Counted from the first letter of the stretch, positions 33,353-41,420 are shown. The stretch: 64,000 bases of DNA from Clostridiales bacterium (GCA_015056325.1 SVGL01000001.1:186001-250000), one strand, 5' to 3'. The notes: generated by a model not told the origin, from the letters alone. Made by a program: numbers and translations.

Positions 33353-34639
33353 TCAGAGGATGTAGCTGGTGATGCAGTCGTACCAATGGACGTATGTTTT
33401 CCCGTTGATGACGAGGGTCTCGGAATCGGGCAGCATGTCGGTCCAGGTTCGGCCATAATGGTCAAGCTTCCAGTCATCGGCATTGAAGCGACGCCAGAGA
33501 ACCGTACGCCCCGTTGCATCGATGAACTGCTCCGACGCCATGCCGCCCATGTAGGCCTCGTGCATCTCGACGCAGACGGTATCAAAGGGTTTGCCGCCGA
33601 TGGTGACAGTGTAACGGCCGACGACGTCCATCAGCTCCTTCTGGCCGTCGCGAGTGGTGAGCACGTTACCTTCACGGGTGATGAGCCCCTTTGGCGTCAG
33701 GTTGGTCTCGTTGCCGCAGTTCTCTTCACCGAAACCCCAGTTTTGCAGGAAGGCGTCACCATCCAGGAAGGTGTACATCTGCTTGAGGCCGCCCTGGCTA
33801 TGCGTTTCAGCGAGAATGCGGCAGTGCGTGTCAGTCAGCTGGGCAACGAAAGAGCGTTGAACATAGGCGTCATCATCGCCTGTCTGGTTATTGGACATGG
33901 GGTCGAGGGTTTCCACCTCGATCTCCACGCCTTCAATCCCGTGGACGAGGGCACGGCCAACGACCTGCAGATGATCCTCCTCGGTGCGGAGTCGCTCGGG
34001 GAAATCATACATGGCCCAGGAGAGTTTTTCACCAAGACGCGGCACGATGAACCAGCCCATCAGCTCCTCCCATTTGCAGGGGAAGGGGGGAAGCGGACTG
34101 GCGGTGATGGTGTAGTCGGGCAGCAGTTTGGGCATAACTGATTTCATGGGGATCGCTCCTCTCTGTTTGATCGGATAGGCGGTACGAAAGCGCTCGCGGG
34201 CGTGATGCAGGCGGCTCTTAACGGTGCCCAGGGGGAGGCACAGCCGTCGGGCGATTTCCTTTTGAGGCAGTTCCTGCCAGTAGAACATGTGAAGAATCTG
34301 CCGATCCGGGGCGCTGAGTTTTTCGAGGGTATCCAGCACCAGGCTGTCCCGGGCAGCTGCGAATCGGCAGGGGAGAACAGCAATGCGCTCCGCATCTTTC
34401 AAGGGAATCTCATTATGCCGGTACGTGCGGCGAAAATAATCTGCGCATTTGTTGCGGGCAATTCCTACAAGCCAGGCTTTGATGCTGGCATGATCCCGCA
34501 GGGAGGAAAAACCCTGGGCAGCGGCCGAATAGACCTCTTGCAGCACATCCTCAGCGTCAGTCGAGTTGCTGATGCGGAAGCGGACATAGCGCTGGAGGGC
34601 ACGATGGTGCTCTGCGAGTGCTTGCTCAAGGGTTGCCAT
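33353..34639 (-). CDS. ECF sigma factor fused to a C-terminal domain of unknown function
   Basis: Residues 1-160 are an ECF sigma factor: region 2 with DAEDVLQEVYSAAAQGFSSL and region 4 with the helix-turn-helix ELPQKEIARRLCLPLGTVKSRLHHARER. Residues about 165-428 are a domain I do not recognise, with no membrane segment; it contains aromatic-rich stretches (KWEELMGWFIVPRLGEKLSW) and a terminal WYDCITSYIL. At the junction, GAGAGGAG lies eight bases before an in-frame ATG at residue 165, so the C-terminal part may also be made alone (see findings). No anti-sigma gene is next to it; the C-terminal domain may act as an internal regulator, which is inference. Confidence 0.8.
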   Translation of the reverse strand: MATLEQALAEHHRALQRYVRFRISNSTDAEDVLQEVYSAAAQGFSSLRDHASIKAWLVGIARNKCADYFRRTYRHNEIPLKDAERIAVLPCRFAAARDSLVLDTLEKLSAPDRQILHMFYWQELPQKEIARRLCLPLGTVKSRLHHARERFRTAYPIKQRGAIPMKSVMPKLLPDYTITASPLPPFPCKWEELMGWFIVPRLGEKLSWAMYDFPERLRTEEDHLQVVGRALVHGIEGVEIEVETLDPMSNNQTGDDDAYVQRSFVAQLTDTHCRILAETHSQGGLKQMYTFLDGDAFLQNWGFGEENCGNETNLTPKGLITREGNVLTTRDGQKELMDVVGRYTVTIGGKPFDTVCVEMHEAYMGGMASEQFIDATGRTVLWRRFNADDWKLDHYGRTWTDMLPDSETLVINGKTYVHWYDCITSYIL

Positions 34640-34685
34640 AGGACGCCTCCTTTCATTGGAATATGAAATGCATTTCGCTCATATA

Positions 34686-34711
34686 GTCGTTAAATGAGTC
34701 TAAAAGGTTCA
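34686..34711 (-). promoter_or_regulatory. probable ECF-type promoter of the sigma fusion gene
   Basis: On the minus strand TGAACC with TTTT following, a 16-base spacer and CGAC match the -35 and -10 pattern of ECF sigma promoters (AAC and CG cores). It is about 45 bases ahead of the ATG and would allow autoregulation. A palindrome GAAATGCATTTC lies between it and the start codon. Confidence 0.5.
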
Positions 34712-34729
34712 TCTGATATCAGGATAACG

Positions 34730-34761
34730 CAAAAAAGCCGCCCATGCAAGCGCATAGGCGG
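34730..34761 (-). terminator. terminator after the ECF sigma/anti-sigma pair
   Basis: On the minus strand CCGCCTATGC and GCATGGGCGG pair around CTTG and are followed by CTTTTTT, right after the anti-sigma stop codon. Confidence 0.82.
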
Positions 34762-34773
34762 ATATCGGATACA

Positions 34774-35736
34774 TCATTCACAGTAATCCTGGAAGGCTTC
34801 GATGAATTCCGGGCAGCTCCACACACCGCAACCGGCGAGGTTATCGCCCTTCACGGTGAGCTGAAGCACCAGACCGTTGCTAAGTTCGATCAGCAGCGCC
34901 TGCTTGGAGGAGATGCTGCCGCTGGATTCATAGCTTGCGCAGCCCAGCAGCGTGGCCAGCAGGGATTCACAGGCTGAGGGATCGGTCACCGTACCCACCC
35001 CGGAGAGCTCCATGCCGATCACCTGACCGGTAATGGCGAGGGTACTGGAGAGAGTTTCCTTGCCGCGCAGGGCATTGCCATTGAAGCTGACGCGCTGGAA
35101 CAGACGGAGGCGGCCGTTCACCTGAGCGGCCAGCAGCGTATCGCTGGAGACGCCCTGGATGGCGTAGACCTTTGTGCCGGAGGCGGCTGCGTTGGAGAGC
35201 ACAGCGTCCGTGCCGGACAGGGAAGGCTCGGTGGTGTACTCGGAAATGGTGGCAACCTGCTGGCCCAGGAGCGCGTCATCCAGCACTGCAGGGTTGGTCA
35301 GCATACGGTAGTACTTGCCGTTCACGCCGATCAGGGGGAAGGAACCGTTCTGCACATCCGACCAGATGTTGCGGTAGCCGGGTTTGGAGGAGCTGTTGCT
35401 GATGAAAACGTCGCCCCGGTTAAGATCTGCGGTCATGATGCTGGCAGGAGCTTCGGTGGGATTGCCCATGGTGTTGGAACTGATGAGCGGCCCCGGTTGT
35501 TCGGTCCCCAGGGGGATGAAGTACATTGCCAAAACCAGAACGATGGCGGCGCAGCATATGGCCGGCGCCCACTTGGGCAGGGTGAAGGGAACCTTGCCCT
35601 GTTTCTTCTTTTGTACGGCGCGGTTGATGCGCGCTTTGAGGAACGGCGTGGCTTCCAGGCCGGACATGGCAGTGTCAGCGGTTTGGGGGAGCTCGCGCAG
35701 CATGGCGTCGACATCAATGTGTTTTTCCAGCTTCAC
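34774..35736 (-). CDS. probable membrane-bound anti-sigma factor
   Basis: The 320-residue protein has a cytosolic N terminus (about residues 1-55), one membrane segment (WAPAICCAAIVLVLAMYFI) and a roughly 240-residue outer domain. This is the usual layout of an ECF anti-sigma factor. It starts with GTG, overlapping the sigma stop as GTGA, with AGGAGG nine bases upstream. Its N-terminal sequence MKLEKHIDVDAMLREL is not a recognised ZAS motif. It may bind its sigma factor until an envelope signal arrives. The role is inferred from position and topology and not from a known family. Confidence 0.65.
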   Translation of the reverse strand: MKLEKHIDVDAMLRELPQTADTAMSGLEATPFLKARINRAVQKKKQGKVPFTLPKWAPAICCAAIVLVLAMYFIPLGTEQPGPLISSNTMGNPTEAPASIMTADLNRGDVFISNSSSKPGYRNIWSDVQNGSFPLIGVNGKYYRMLTNPAVLDDALLGQQVATISEYTTEPSLSGTDAVLSNAAASGTKVYAIQGVSSDTLLAAQVNGRLRLFQRVSFNGNALRGKETLSSTLAITGQVIGMELSGVGTVTDPSACESLLATLLGCASYESSGSISSKQALLIELSNGLVLQLTVKGDNLAGCGVWSCPEFIEAFQDYCE

Positions 35737-36275
35737 TGTTCCTCGCCTCCTTTCAGGATGACTTCTTCAAGCTTTTTGCGGGCGCGGGAGAGGCGGGAGG
35801 AGATTGTCCCCTCAGGCAGCTCCATCATTTCCGCAATGTCTGTAATGCTGTAGCCCTGATAATAATGCAGCAGGATGACTTCCTTAAACATGGCGGGCAG
35901 CTTGTTGATGGCGTTCATCATCTCCTGCCTGTCGCCAATCTGGCTGAATTCATCCGGCGCGGGGATCAGCTCGAAGGTAGGGCTGCCCAGTACCACACGC
36001 TTTAGCCAGGCGCCGCGCCACAGATCACGGCAGCGGTTCATGGCCACTTTCAGAAGCCAGGCCTTTTCCTTACCGGGGATCAGGTTCGGATTGGTGGTCA
36101 TTAAACGGACGAAGACGTCCTGGACCACATCCTCGGCTTTGCCGCGGTCAGCCAGGTAGAAGTAGCACATCCTGAGCACATCCGTCGCGTAAAGCTCATA
36201 CAGCTCGCCGTAATAGGCGGATAAGTCCTGTACGTCTGCGGTACGGGCATCCTGATAGTACAGCGCCTGCTCCAT
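35733..36275 (-). CDS. ECF-type RNA polymerase sigma factor
   Basis: The 180-residue protein has ECF regions 2 and 4: YATDVLRMCYFYLADRGKAEDVVQDVFVRL and GYSITDIAEMMELPEGTISSRLSRARKKL. I start it at MEQALYY, which has AAAGGAGG eight bases upstream. A second possible start 13 codons earlier (MDERNLT) also has a fair ribosome site (GGAAGGA), so the N terminus is uncertain. It is followed by the membrane anti-sigma gene with a four-base overlap, the classic sigma/anti-sigma pair. Targets are unknown; I found no matching promoter near it. Confidence 0.88.
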   Translation of the reverse strand: MEQALYYQDARTADVQDLSAYYGELYELYATDVLRMCYFYLADRGKAEDVVQDVFVRLMTTNPNLIPGKEKAWLLKVAMNRCRDLWRGAWLKRVVLGSPTFELIPAPDEFSQIGDRQEMMNAINKLPAMFKEVILLHYYQGYSITDIAEMMELPEGTISSRLSRARKKLEEVILKGGEEQ

Positions 36276-36473
36276 AGGGCCGGCCTCCTTTCGTGTTAGA
36301 TTCCGTTCATCCATATAACGATCCTTCCTTCCGTTTTCTTCCCGGAAATATGTAAAGTTTATCTGAAATGATTGTAACAAATGCATGACATCGTGGGACG
36401 AATGTGATGTTCAGCTCAACACTATTATCTCCGAAGAGGGGGATTTCGTCAAGAGATGCAGCCATTCTTCCCC

Positions 36474-36503
36474 TTGACTAAATCTGGGGTTCTGGCCTAT
36501 ACT
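36474..36503 (+). promoter_or_regulatory. sigma-A promoter of the TetR-family gene
   Basis: TTGACT, 18 bases and TATACT precede the TetR start codon by about 30 bases. Confidence 0.65.
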
Positions 36504-36533
36504 ATACAAGGATGAAAAACAAGGAGTGAAACC

Positions 36534-37208
36534 ATGCGCAAGGGAGAGGAAAAACGGCAGGAGCTGCTGAATGCAGCGGAGAAGCTATTCTGCCAGCAGG
36601 GCTATGAAAAAACCAGCGTGCAGGACATTCTCGGCGTAACCGGATTGTCCAAGGGCGGCTTTTATCATCATTTTTCCGGCAAGGATGAGGTGCTGGCAGC
36701 TTTGTGCAGCCGCCATGCAGAGCGTGCTGCCGCATATACCACCGAGGCACTGAACCAGGCAGGGAGTCCTATGGGGCGTATCAATGCTGTGCTGCGGGGC
36801 TTTATGCCTCTGCGCCGGGAGGAAGCGGATTTCATTGCGCTGCTGCTGCCGGTGATTTGTAAGCCTGAAGGCCGGGGCGTTTCCATGATCTACCAGGATG
36901 CGCTGGAAAATGATTTCTTGCCTCTGCTGAGGGCAGAGATTGCCGCAGCTGCAGCAGTGCAAGTGGTGTTCCCGCAGGTGAAGGACATGGAGCGAGTCAT
37001 CCTCAATACCGTCAATCATGCTTGGATGACCGTTGCGGCAGCAATGGTTACTGCCAGGGAGAAGGGCCAGCGCTTGGAGTCAGCAGCGTGCCTGACGCTG
37101 CTGGAGAAGTATCGGCGCACCATTGAGCTGCTGTTGGACGCGCCATATGGTTCCATTGAGATCCTCCGGGTGGAGGAAGTTGAGGAAATCAACCGTTTGA
37201 TCAGCTGA
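36534..37208 (+). CDS. TetR-family transcriptional regulator
   Basis: The 224-residue protein has an N-terminal TetR helix-turn-helix (ELLNAAEKLFCQQGYEKTSVQDIL followed by TGLSKGGFYHHFSGKDEVL) and a helical ligand domain of unknown specificity. AAGGAG precedes the ATG. TetR proteins usually repress an adjacent operon, but the neighbours are the divergent ECF sigma genes and a convergent YgiQ gene, so its target is not evident. It is monocistronic with its own promoter and terminator. Confidence 0.9.
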   Translation: MRKGEEKRQELLNAAEKLFCQQGYEKTSVQDILGVTGLSKGGFYHHFSGKDEVLAALCSRHAERAAAYTTEALNQAGSPMGRINAVLRGFMPLRREEADFIALLLPVICKPEGRGVSMIYQDALENDFLPLLRAEIAAAAAVQVVFPQVKDMERVILNTVNHAWMTVAAAMVTAREKGQRLESAACLTLLEKYRRTIELLLDAPYGSIEILRVEEVEEINRLIS

Positions 37209-37213
37209 TACGA

Positions 37214-37246
37214 AAACGCAGACCCGATGATAGGCCTGCGTTTTTT
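37214..37246. terminator. bidirectional terminator between the TetR and YgiQ genes
   Basis: AACGCAGACC and GGCCTGCGTTTTTT form a stem with a T run on the plus strand and an A-rich 5-prime side for the opposite strand. Confidence 0.75.
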
Positions 37247-37247
37247 G

Positions 37248-39203
37248 TTATCGCTTGTTGCGGAGCTTGCCGGTGTGGCCCTGCGGCCCATCATCCCGGC
37301 CATGGCGGCGAGGCTTCTGCGGCTGCTTGTCCGCGTGGCGGATAGCTTTGCGCTCGTGGGCAGGATTGTCCCGCTTGGCTGCGGTGCGGCGGGCGTCCCG
37401 GACAGGGTCTCGCTCCGGGGGCACGAGGCTCTCGTGGTCGCGGCCGATCAAGTCTTCCCGGCCTGCCAGGCGCAGCGCCTTACGCACCAGGTCGTGGTTG
37501 CGGGGATTGCCGAACTGCATCAGCGCGCGCTGCATGGCCTTGTCCTCGGGGCTGCGGGCGACGAAGACTGGCTTCATCGTATGGGGATCAAGCCCGGTGT
37601 AGAACATGCAGGTACTCAGCGTGCCCGGGGTTGGGTAGAAGTCCTGCACCTGATCAGGCTGGAAGCCGATGTCCCGCAGGTAGCAGGCCAGCTCTACTGC
37701 GGCGGTCAAATCGCTGCCGGGGTGGCTGGACATCAGGTAGGGAATCAGGTACTGCTTCTTGCCCAGACGCTCGTTGACGCGCCCATACAGGTCACAGAAG
37801 GAATCGTAAAGCTGGCGGCGGGGCTTGCCCATCTTGTCCAGCACCTGGGGGCTGACGTGTTCCGGAGCCACCTTCAGCTGGCCGGAAACATGGTGCTCGC
37901 AGAACTCCTTGAGGAAGGATGCGGCGTGGGGGTCTGCCATGATGTAGTCATACCGCAGGCCGGAGCGCACGAAGACCTTCTTCACTTTCGGGATCTCCCG
38001 TAGCTGGCGCAGCAGGCTCATGAACTCCGTGTGGTCGACCTGCAGGTTCTTGCAAGGCTTGGGAAAGAGGCACTGCCGCTGCTTGCAGGCGCCGACTTTG
38101 CCTTGGTGCTCGCAGGCGGGCATACGGAAGTTGGCGGTGGGGCCGCCTACGTCGTGGATGTAGCCCTTGAAGTTGGGTAGCGTGGTCAGCAGGCGGGCTT
38201 CCTTCACGATGGACTCCTGGCTGCGGCTCTGGATGATACGGCCCTGGTGGAAGGTGATGGCGCAGAAGTTACAGGAACCGAAGCAGCCGCGGGTAGAGGC
38301 CAGGGAGAATTCCACCTCCTGCAGTGCAGGGACGCCGCCGTCTTTCGCGTACATGGGATGCCAGGTGCGGGTGAAGGGGAGTTCATAGATGGCGTCGTGC
38401 TCCTCGCGGGTAAGGGGCAGGCTGGGCTGGTTCTGGATGAGGTAGCGATCCTTGTCCTGCTGCTGGCACATGCGCTTGCCGCGGATGGGATCCTGCTCGT
38501 CATACTGCAGGGTGAAGGCTTCGCAGTACTTCTTCCTGTCTGCGATGACCTCCTGGTGGGAGGGCAGCTGCAAACAGGTCGGATCTGCCGTCTTGGACAT
38601 GTAGCACACGCCCCGGAGCTTGGGCAGCTCGGCAGGATTCATGCCGTCGGCCACCCAGTTGGCGCATTCGACGATGCTCTTTTCGCCCATGCCGTACATC
38701 AGCAGCGTCGCGCCGGAGTCCACCAGCACGCTGTGGCGCACCTTGTCGTCCCAGTAGTCATAATGGCTGAAACGGCGCAAGCTGGCCTCCACGCCGCCGA
38801 TGAGAATCGGCACATCGCGGTATGCCTGGCGGATGCGGTTGCAGTACACCACTACCGCGCGGTCAGGGCGCATGCCGGCCTTGCCGCCGGGGGCATAGGC
38901 GTCGTCATGGCGACGCTTCTTGGCTACGGTGTAATGGTTGACCATGCTGTCGATCACGCCGGATGACACCAGAAAGCCCAGTCTCGGCTTGCCAAAACGC
39001 TTGAAAGCGCTCTCGTCTTTCCAGTCTGGCAGGCAAAGCATCGCCACACGGTAGCCTGCCTTTTCCAGCGTGCGGCTGATGATTGCGTGGCCAAAGGACG
39101 GATGATCCACATAGGCCTCGCCGCATACATACACAAAATCCGGTTGATCCCAGCCGCGCTGGCGGCATTCGTCCATCGTCACCGGGAGAAACTGCTTGTT
39201 CAT
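37248..39203 (-). CDS. YgiQ-family radical SAM protein
   Basis: The 651-residue protein is a YgiQ-type radical SAM enzyme. The iron-sulphur motif is GCFGSCNFCAITFHQGR (CxxxCxxC). The N-terminal half has a cobalamin-domain-like region and the conserved block VPILIGGVEASLRRFSHYDYW; the DUF3362-type C-terminal section ends with a basic, Arg/Lys-rich tail. The reaction catalysed by YgiQ is not established as far as I know. AAGAAGG precedes the ATG. It has its own promoter and converges on the TetR gene. Confidence 0.9.
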   Translation of the reverse strand: MNKQFLPVTMDECRQRGWDQPDFVYVCGEAYVDHPSFGHAIISRTLEKAGYRVAMLCLPDWKDESAFKRFGKPRLGFLVSSGVIDSMVNHYTVAKKRRHDDAYAPGGKAGMRPDRAVVVYCNRIRQAYRDVPILIGGVEASLRRFSHYDYWDDKVRHSVLVDSGATLLMYGMGEKSIVECANWVADGMNPAELPKLRGVCYMSKTADPTCLQLPSHQEVIADRKKYCEAFTLQYDEQDPIRGKRMCQQQDKDRYLIQNQPSLPLTREEHDAIYELPFTRTWHPMYAKDGGVPALQEVEFSLASTRGCFGSCNFCAITFHQGRIIQSRSQESIVKEARLLTTLPNFKGYIHDVGGPTANFRMPACEHQGKVGACKQRQCLFPKPCKNLQVDHTEFMSLLRQLREIPKVKKVFVRSGLRYDYIMADPHAASFLKEFCEHHVSGQLKVAPEHVSPQVLDKMGKPRRQLYDSFCDLYGRVNERLGKKQYLIPYLMSSHPGSDLTAAVELACYLRDIGFQPDQVQDFYPTPGTLSTCMFYTGLDPHTMKPVFVARSPEDKAMQRALMQFGNPRNHDLVRKALRLAGREDLIGRDHESLVPPERDPVRDARRTAAKRDNPAHERKAIRHADKQPQKPRRHGRDDGPQGHTGKLRNKR

Positions 39204-39235
39204 TGGGAACCTTCTTTCACGGGAAATACAAATCC

Positions 39236-39264
39236 ATTGTAGAGGATGAGACGGGGAAAGTCAA
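39236..39264 (-). promoter_or_regulatory. sigma-A promoter of the ygiQ-like gene
   Basis: TTGACT, 17 bases and TACAAT on the minus strand, about 35 bases ahead of the start codon. Confidence 0.65.
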
Positions 39265-39290
39265 GGAGGAATCCCCGTGCAAAATACCTC

Positions 39291-39320
39291 TGTACAAATC
39301 AGCAGGATTCATGATACAAT
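39291..39320 (+). promoter_or_regulatory. possible promoter of deoD
   Basis: TGTACA, 18 bases and TACAAT lie about 40 bases before deoD; the -35 match is partial. Confidence 0.4.
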
Positions 39321-39357
39321 ACCAGTATAGAGATTTCGCGCGAAAGGAGCGTTCTAT

Positions 39358-40059
39358 ATGATTCCTACCCCCCACATCACTGCCAAAGAGGGCGAATTCG
39401 CCCGTACTGTCCTCATGCCTGGCGATCCGCTGCGTGCCAAGTACATCGCGGAAAATTATCTGACCGATGCTGTGTTGGTCAACAACACCCGCGGTGTACA
39501 GGGCTATACCGGCTACTACAAGGGTAAGCGGGTGTCCGTGATGGCGAGCGGCATGGGCATTCCGTCCATTGGGATCTACTCCTATGAGCTGTTCAACTTC
39601 TATGGTGTGGAGAACATTATCCGCGTGGGCAGCGCCGGCATGCTCAGCGACAAGCTGCAGGTGCGGGATATTGTAGTGGGTATGAGCGCCTATACCAACT
39701 CTTCCTACGGGGATCAGTTTGGCTTCAAGGGCCATGTGGCGCCCAGCTGCTCCTGGGAGCTGCTCAAGGCTGCTGTGGAGACCGGCGAACGACTGGGTGT
39801 CCATGTGGTACCTGGTGCGCTGTACTCTACCGATACCTTCTATGACGCCCATCCCAATTGCAAGATTCTGCAGGGCCTGGGCGTGCTGGCAGTGGAAATG
39901 GAGGCAGCCGCCCTCTACCTGAACGCGGCCAAGGCAGGCAAGAATGCGCTGTCCATCTGCACCATCTCCGACAACCCCTTCACCGGCGAAGGACTGAGCG
40001 CGGAGGAGCGTCAGAATACCTTCACCAAGATGATGGAGATTGCATTGGAAATCGCCTGA
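39358..40059 (+). CDS. deoD: purine nucleoside phosphorylase (DeoD type)
   Basis: The 233-residue enzyme splits purine nucleosides with phosphate in salvage. It has the DeoD signature: MPGDPLRAKYIAENYL, MASGMGIPSIGIYSYELFN, RVGSAGML and the catalytic SDNPFTGE. AAAGGAG precedes the ATG. It is monocistronic. It is close in length and sequence to E. coli DeoD, which acts as a hexamer. Confidence is high. Confidence 0.95.
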   Translation: MIPTPHITAKEGEFARTVLMPGDPLRAKYIAENYLTDAVLVNNTRGVQGYTGYYKGKRVSVMASGMGIPSIGIYSYELFNFYGVENIIRVGSAGMLSDKLQVRDIVVGMSAYTNSSYGDQFGFKGHVAPSCSWELLKAAVETGERLGVHVVPGALYSTDTFYDAHPNCKILQGLGVLAVEMEAAALYLNAAKAGKNALSICTISDNPFTGEGLSAEERQNTFTKMMEIALEIA

Positions 40060-40214
40060 CCAGGGTTTCTGCCCCTGGACCCTGCTTAAGGGACTTAGCC
40101 CCTTAAGAATCCAATTTCGCATTTGAGTTGTACTCTTTTGCATAGTTGTGCGCGCGAGGCGCTATACAAGAAGCGTTATTCTGATCAATAGTAAACTTGA
40201 AATAGTGAGGTAAC
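40060..40214. repeat. intergenic hairpin pair, REP-like
   Basis: Right after deoD come two hairpins: CCAGGG/CCCCTGG and CTTAAGGG/CCCTTAAG, 7 bases apart. They lack a T run, so they are not typical terminators. The pair has the look of short interspersed repeats that scatter through clostridial genomes. The rest of this 155-base gap, AT-rich with TTTTGCATAG, holds no ORF. Confidence 0.4.
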
Positions 40215-40493
40215 ATGACTCAGCTCTTTTATGACAGCGACAAGCTGCGCATCCGCGTATGCGGGGGTATGAACTGCTCTGCCAATGGCGGAGGCCGTCC
40301 GCTGGAGGACGCCCTTCAGCATGCGCTGGAGGCTATCGGTGTGGCGGATGCAGTGGAAATCTACCGGGCGCATTGCTTGGGAGAGTGCCAGAATGGCCCC
40401 TGTGTGCGCATCGCCGGGGAGAGGTTCTATCATGTGCAGCCGGCGGATGCTAACGATCTGGTGCGGGAGGAAGTCCTGCCTCGAATCAAATAA
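40215..40493 (+). CDS. thioredoxin-like [2Fe-2S] ferredoxin
   Basis: The 92-residue protein has four cysteines spaced as in thioredoxin-like ferredoxins (VCGGMNC and HCLGEC), with a further cysteine in GPCVRI, the fold used by NuoE and hydrogenase electron-input subunits. It should bind a [2Fe-2S] cluster. It stands alone with no hydrogenase genes beside it, so its electron partner is unknown. GTGAGG precedes the ATG. It converges on spoIIAB with a terminator between. Confidence 0.8.
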   Translation: MTQLFYDSDKLRIRVCGGMNCSANGGGRPLEDALQHALEAIGVADAVEIYRAHCLGECQNGPCVRIAGERFYHVQPADANDLVREEVLPRIK

Positions 40494-40497
40494 ATAT

Positions 40498-40529
40498 AGG
40501 CAGACGGTGAAGCGCCGCCTGCCTTTTTT
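40498..40529 (+). terminator. terminator after the thioredoxin-like ferredoxin gene
   Basis: AGGCAGACGG pairs imperfectly with the CCGCCTGCCT side and is followed by six T residues. Confidence 0.75.
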
Positions 40530-40539
40530 CTATGTCGTG

Positions 40540-40977
40540 TCAATGCGTGTCTGCCAAGCTGATCCGTTTGCGCATTTGTACACAGGTGCCAATACCTGGC
40601 GTTGAACGGACATCCACCTCATCCATAAAGGTCTGCATGACGGCAAAGCCCATGCCGCTGCGTTCCTGTTCCGGATGTGTGGTGTAGAAGGGTTCCATGG
40701 CTTGCTGCACGTTGCGAATGCCTTTGCCGCGGTCGCTGATCTCAATGGCAATGGTGGGTCCGTCGATGCGGGCACGCATGGTGACCATTCCGCGGGTACC
40801 CTCATAGCCGTGTACGATGGCATTGGTGACAGCCTCCGATACGGAAGTTTTGATATCGGCGATTTCGGACATGGTAGGGGAAAGCTGTACGGCAAAGGCG
40901 GCGATCACCAGGCGGGCGAAGGCCTCATTTTCCGGGACGCTGAGGAAGTGTACTTCCATTTCGTTGTGTCTGTTCAT
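40540..40977 (-). CDS. spoIIAB: anti-sigma F factor
   Basis: The 145-residue serine protein kinase and anti-sigma factor matches SpoIIAB. The Bergerat ATP fold motifs are TSVSEAVTNAIVHGYEG (N box) and DRGKGIRN (G1), then RSGMGFAVMQTFMDEV. It holds SigF inactive in the predivisional cell and phosphorylates SpoIIAA. It overlaps spoIIAA by four bases. SigF, which normally follows, is absent; the next gene is on the opposite strand. Confidence 0.95.
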   Translation of the reverse strand: MNRHNEMEVHFLSVPENEAFARLVIAAFAVQLSPTMSEIADIKTSVSEAVTNAIVHGYEGTRGMVTMRARIDGPTIAIEISDRGKGIRNVQQAMEPFYTTHPEQERSGMGFAVMQTFMDEVDVRSTPGIGTCVQMRKRISLADTH

Positions 40978-41297
40978 TGAGCGGCCTCCCTCCGGTCAAG
41001 ATTTCGGATCACCCTGTCCATGCCGGACATGTGGAAAATGCGGGAGATGTGGCTGTTCATGTTCGTGACGCCCACCTGCCCGCCCCGGTCCCGCATTTGA
41101 CGGTAGCGACCCAGGATCACCCCGATGCCTGAAGAATCCATGAACTGCAGGCGGGAAAAGTCCAGTACCAGCCAGCGGACACTGCGGTCAGCAATCAGCC
41201 CGTCCAACTCCCGGCGGACGCTTTGGGCGCAGTAGTGATCCAGCTCGCCCGCCAATCGGACGATCACGCTGTCTCCGTCGCGGATGGATTGTAGCAT
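40974..41297 (-). CDS. spoIIAA: anti-sigma F factor antagonist
   Basis: The 107-residue STAS-domain protein has the phospho-site sequence LQFMDSSGIGVILGRYRQM, where the second serine of DSSG is the usual site. It frees SigF from SpoIIAB when dephosphorylated by SpoIIE. AGGAGG precedes the ATG, but that site is buried in a hairpin ending in a T run (see findings). A possible SigH-type promoter lies upstream. spoIIE is not in the window. Confidence 0.95.
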   Translation of the reverse strand: MLQSIRDGDSVIVRLAGELDHYCAQSVRRELDGLIADRSVRWLVLDFSRLQFMDSSGIGVILGRYRQMRDRGGQVGVTNMNSHISRIFHMSGMDRVIRNLDRREAAQ

Positions 41298-41305
41298 ATA
41301 AAAAA

Positions 41306-41331
41306 CCTCCTGTGACGATATTCACGGGAGG
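41306..41331 (-). promoter_or_regulatory. hairpin covering the spoIIAA ribosome site
   Basis: On the minus strand CCTCCCGTGA and TCACAGGAGG pair over ten positions (one mismatch) and are followed by TTTTTT, which runs to within two bases of the spoIIAA ATG. The AGGAGG is in the stem's 3-prime arm. Confidence 0.6.
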
Positions 41332-41333
41332 TA

Positions 41334-41363
41334 GTATTCATGTTCAGGTGTCAGAATCCCTGC
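41334..41363 (-). promoter_or_regulatory. possible SigH-type promoter of spoIIAA-spoIIAB
   Basis: On the minus strand GCAGGGATT, 12 bases and CATGAATAC resemble the SigH consensus (AGGAwWW and GAATww) with two mismatches. In Bacillus spoIIA is transcribed by SigH, so the position is as expected. Confidence 0.4.
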
Positions 41364-41420
41364 GGTGAAAAACCGCGACCTTTGCCGTATGGACGGAAGT
41401 GTTCGACAGGCATGTGCGGT

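Noticed and set aside
36315-36473. ECF-type promoter before the first ECF sigma gene
   Set aside because: TGAAC occurs on the minus strand but no CGTC or CGAC core at 15-17 bases follows.
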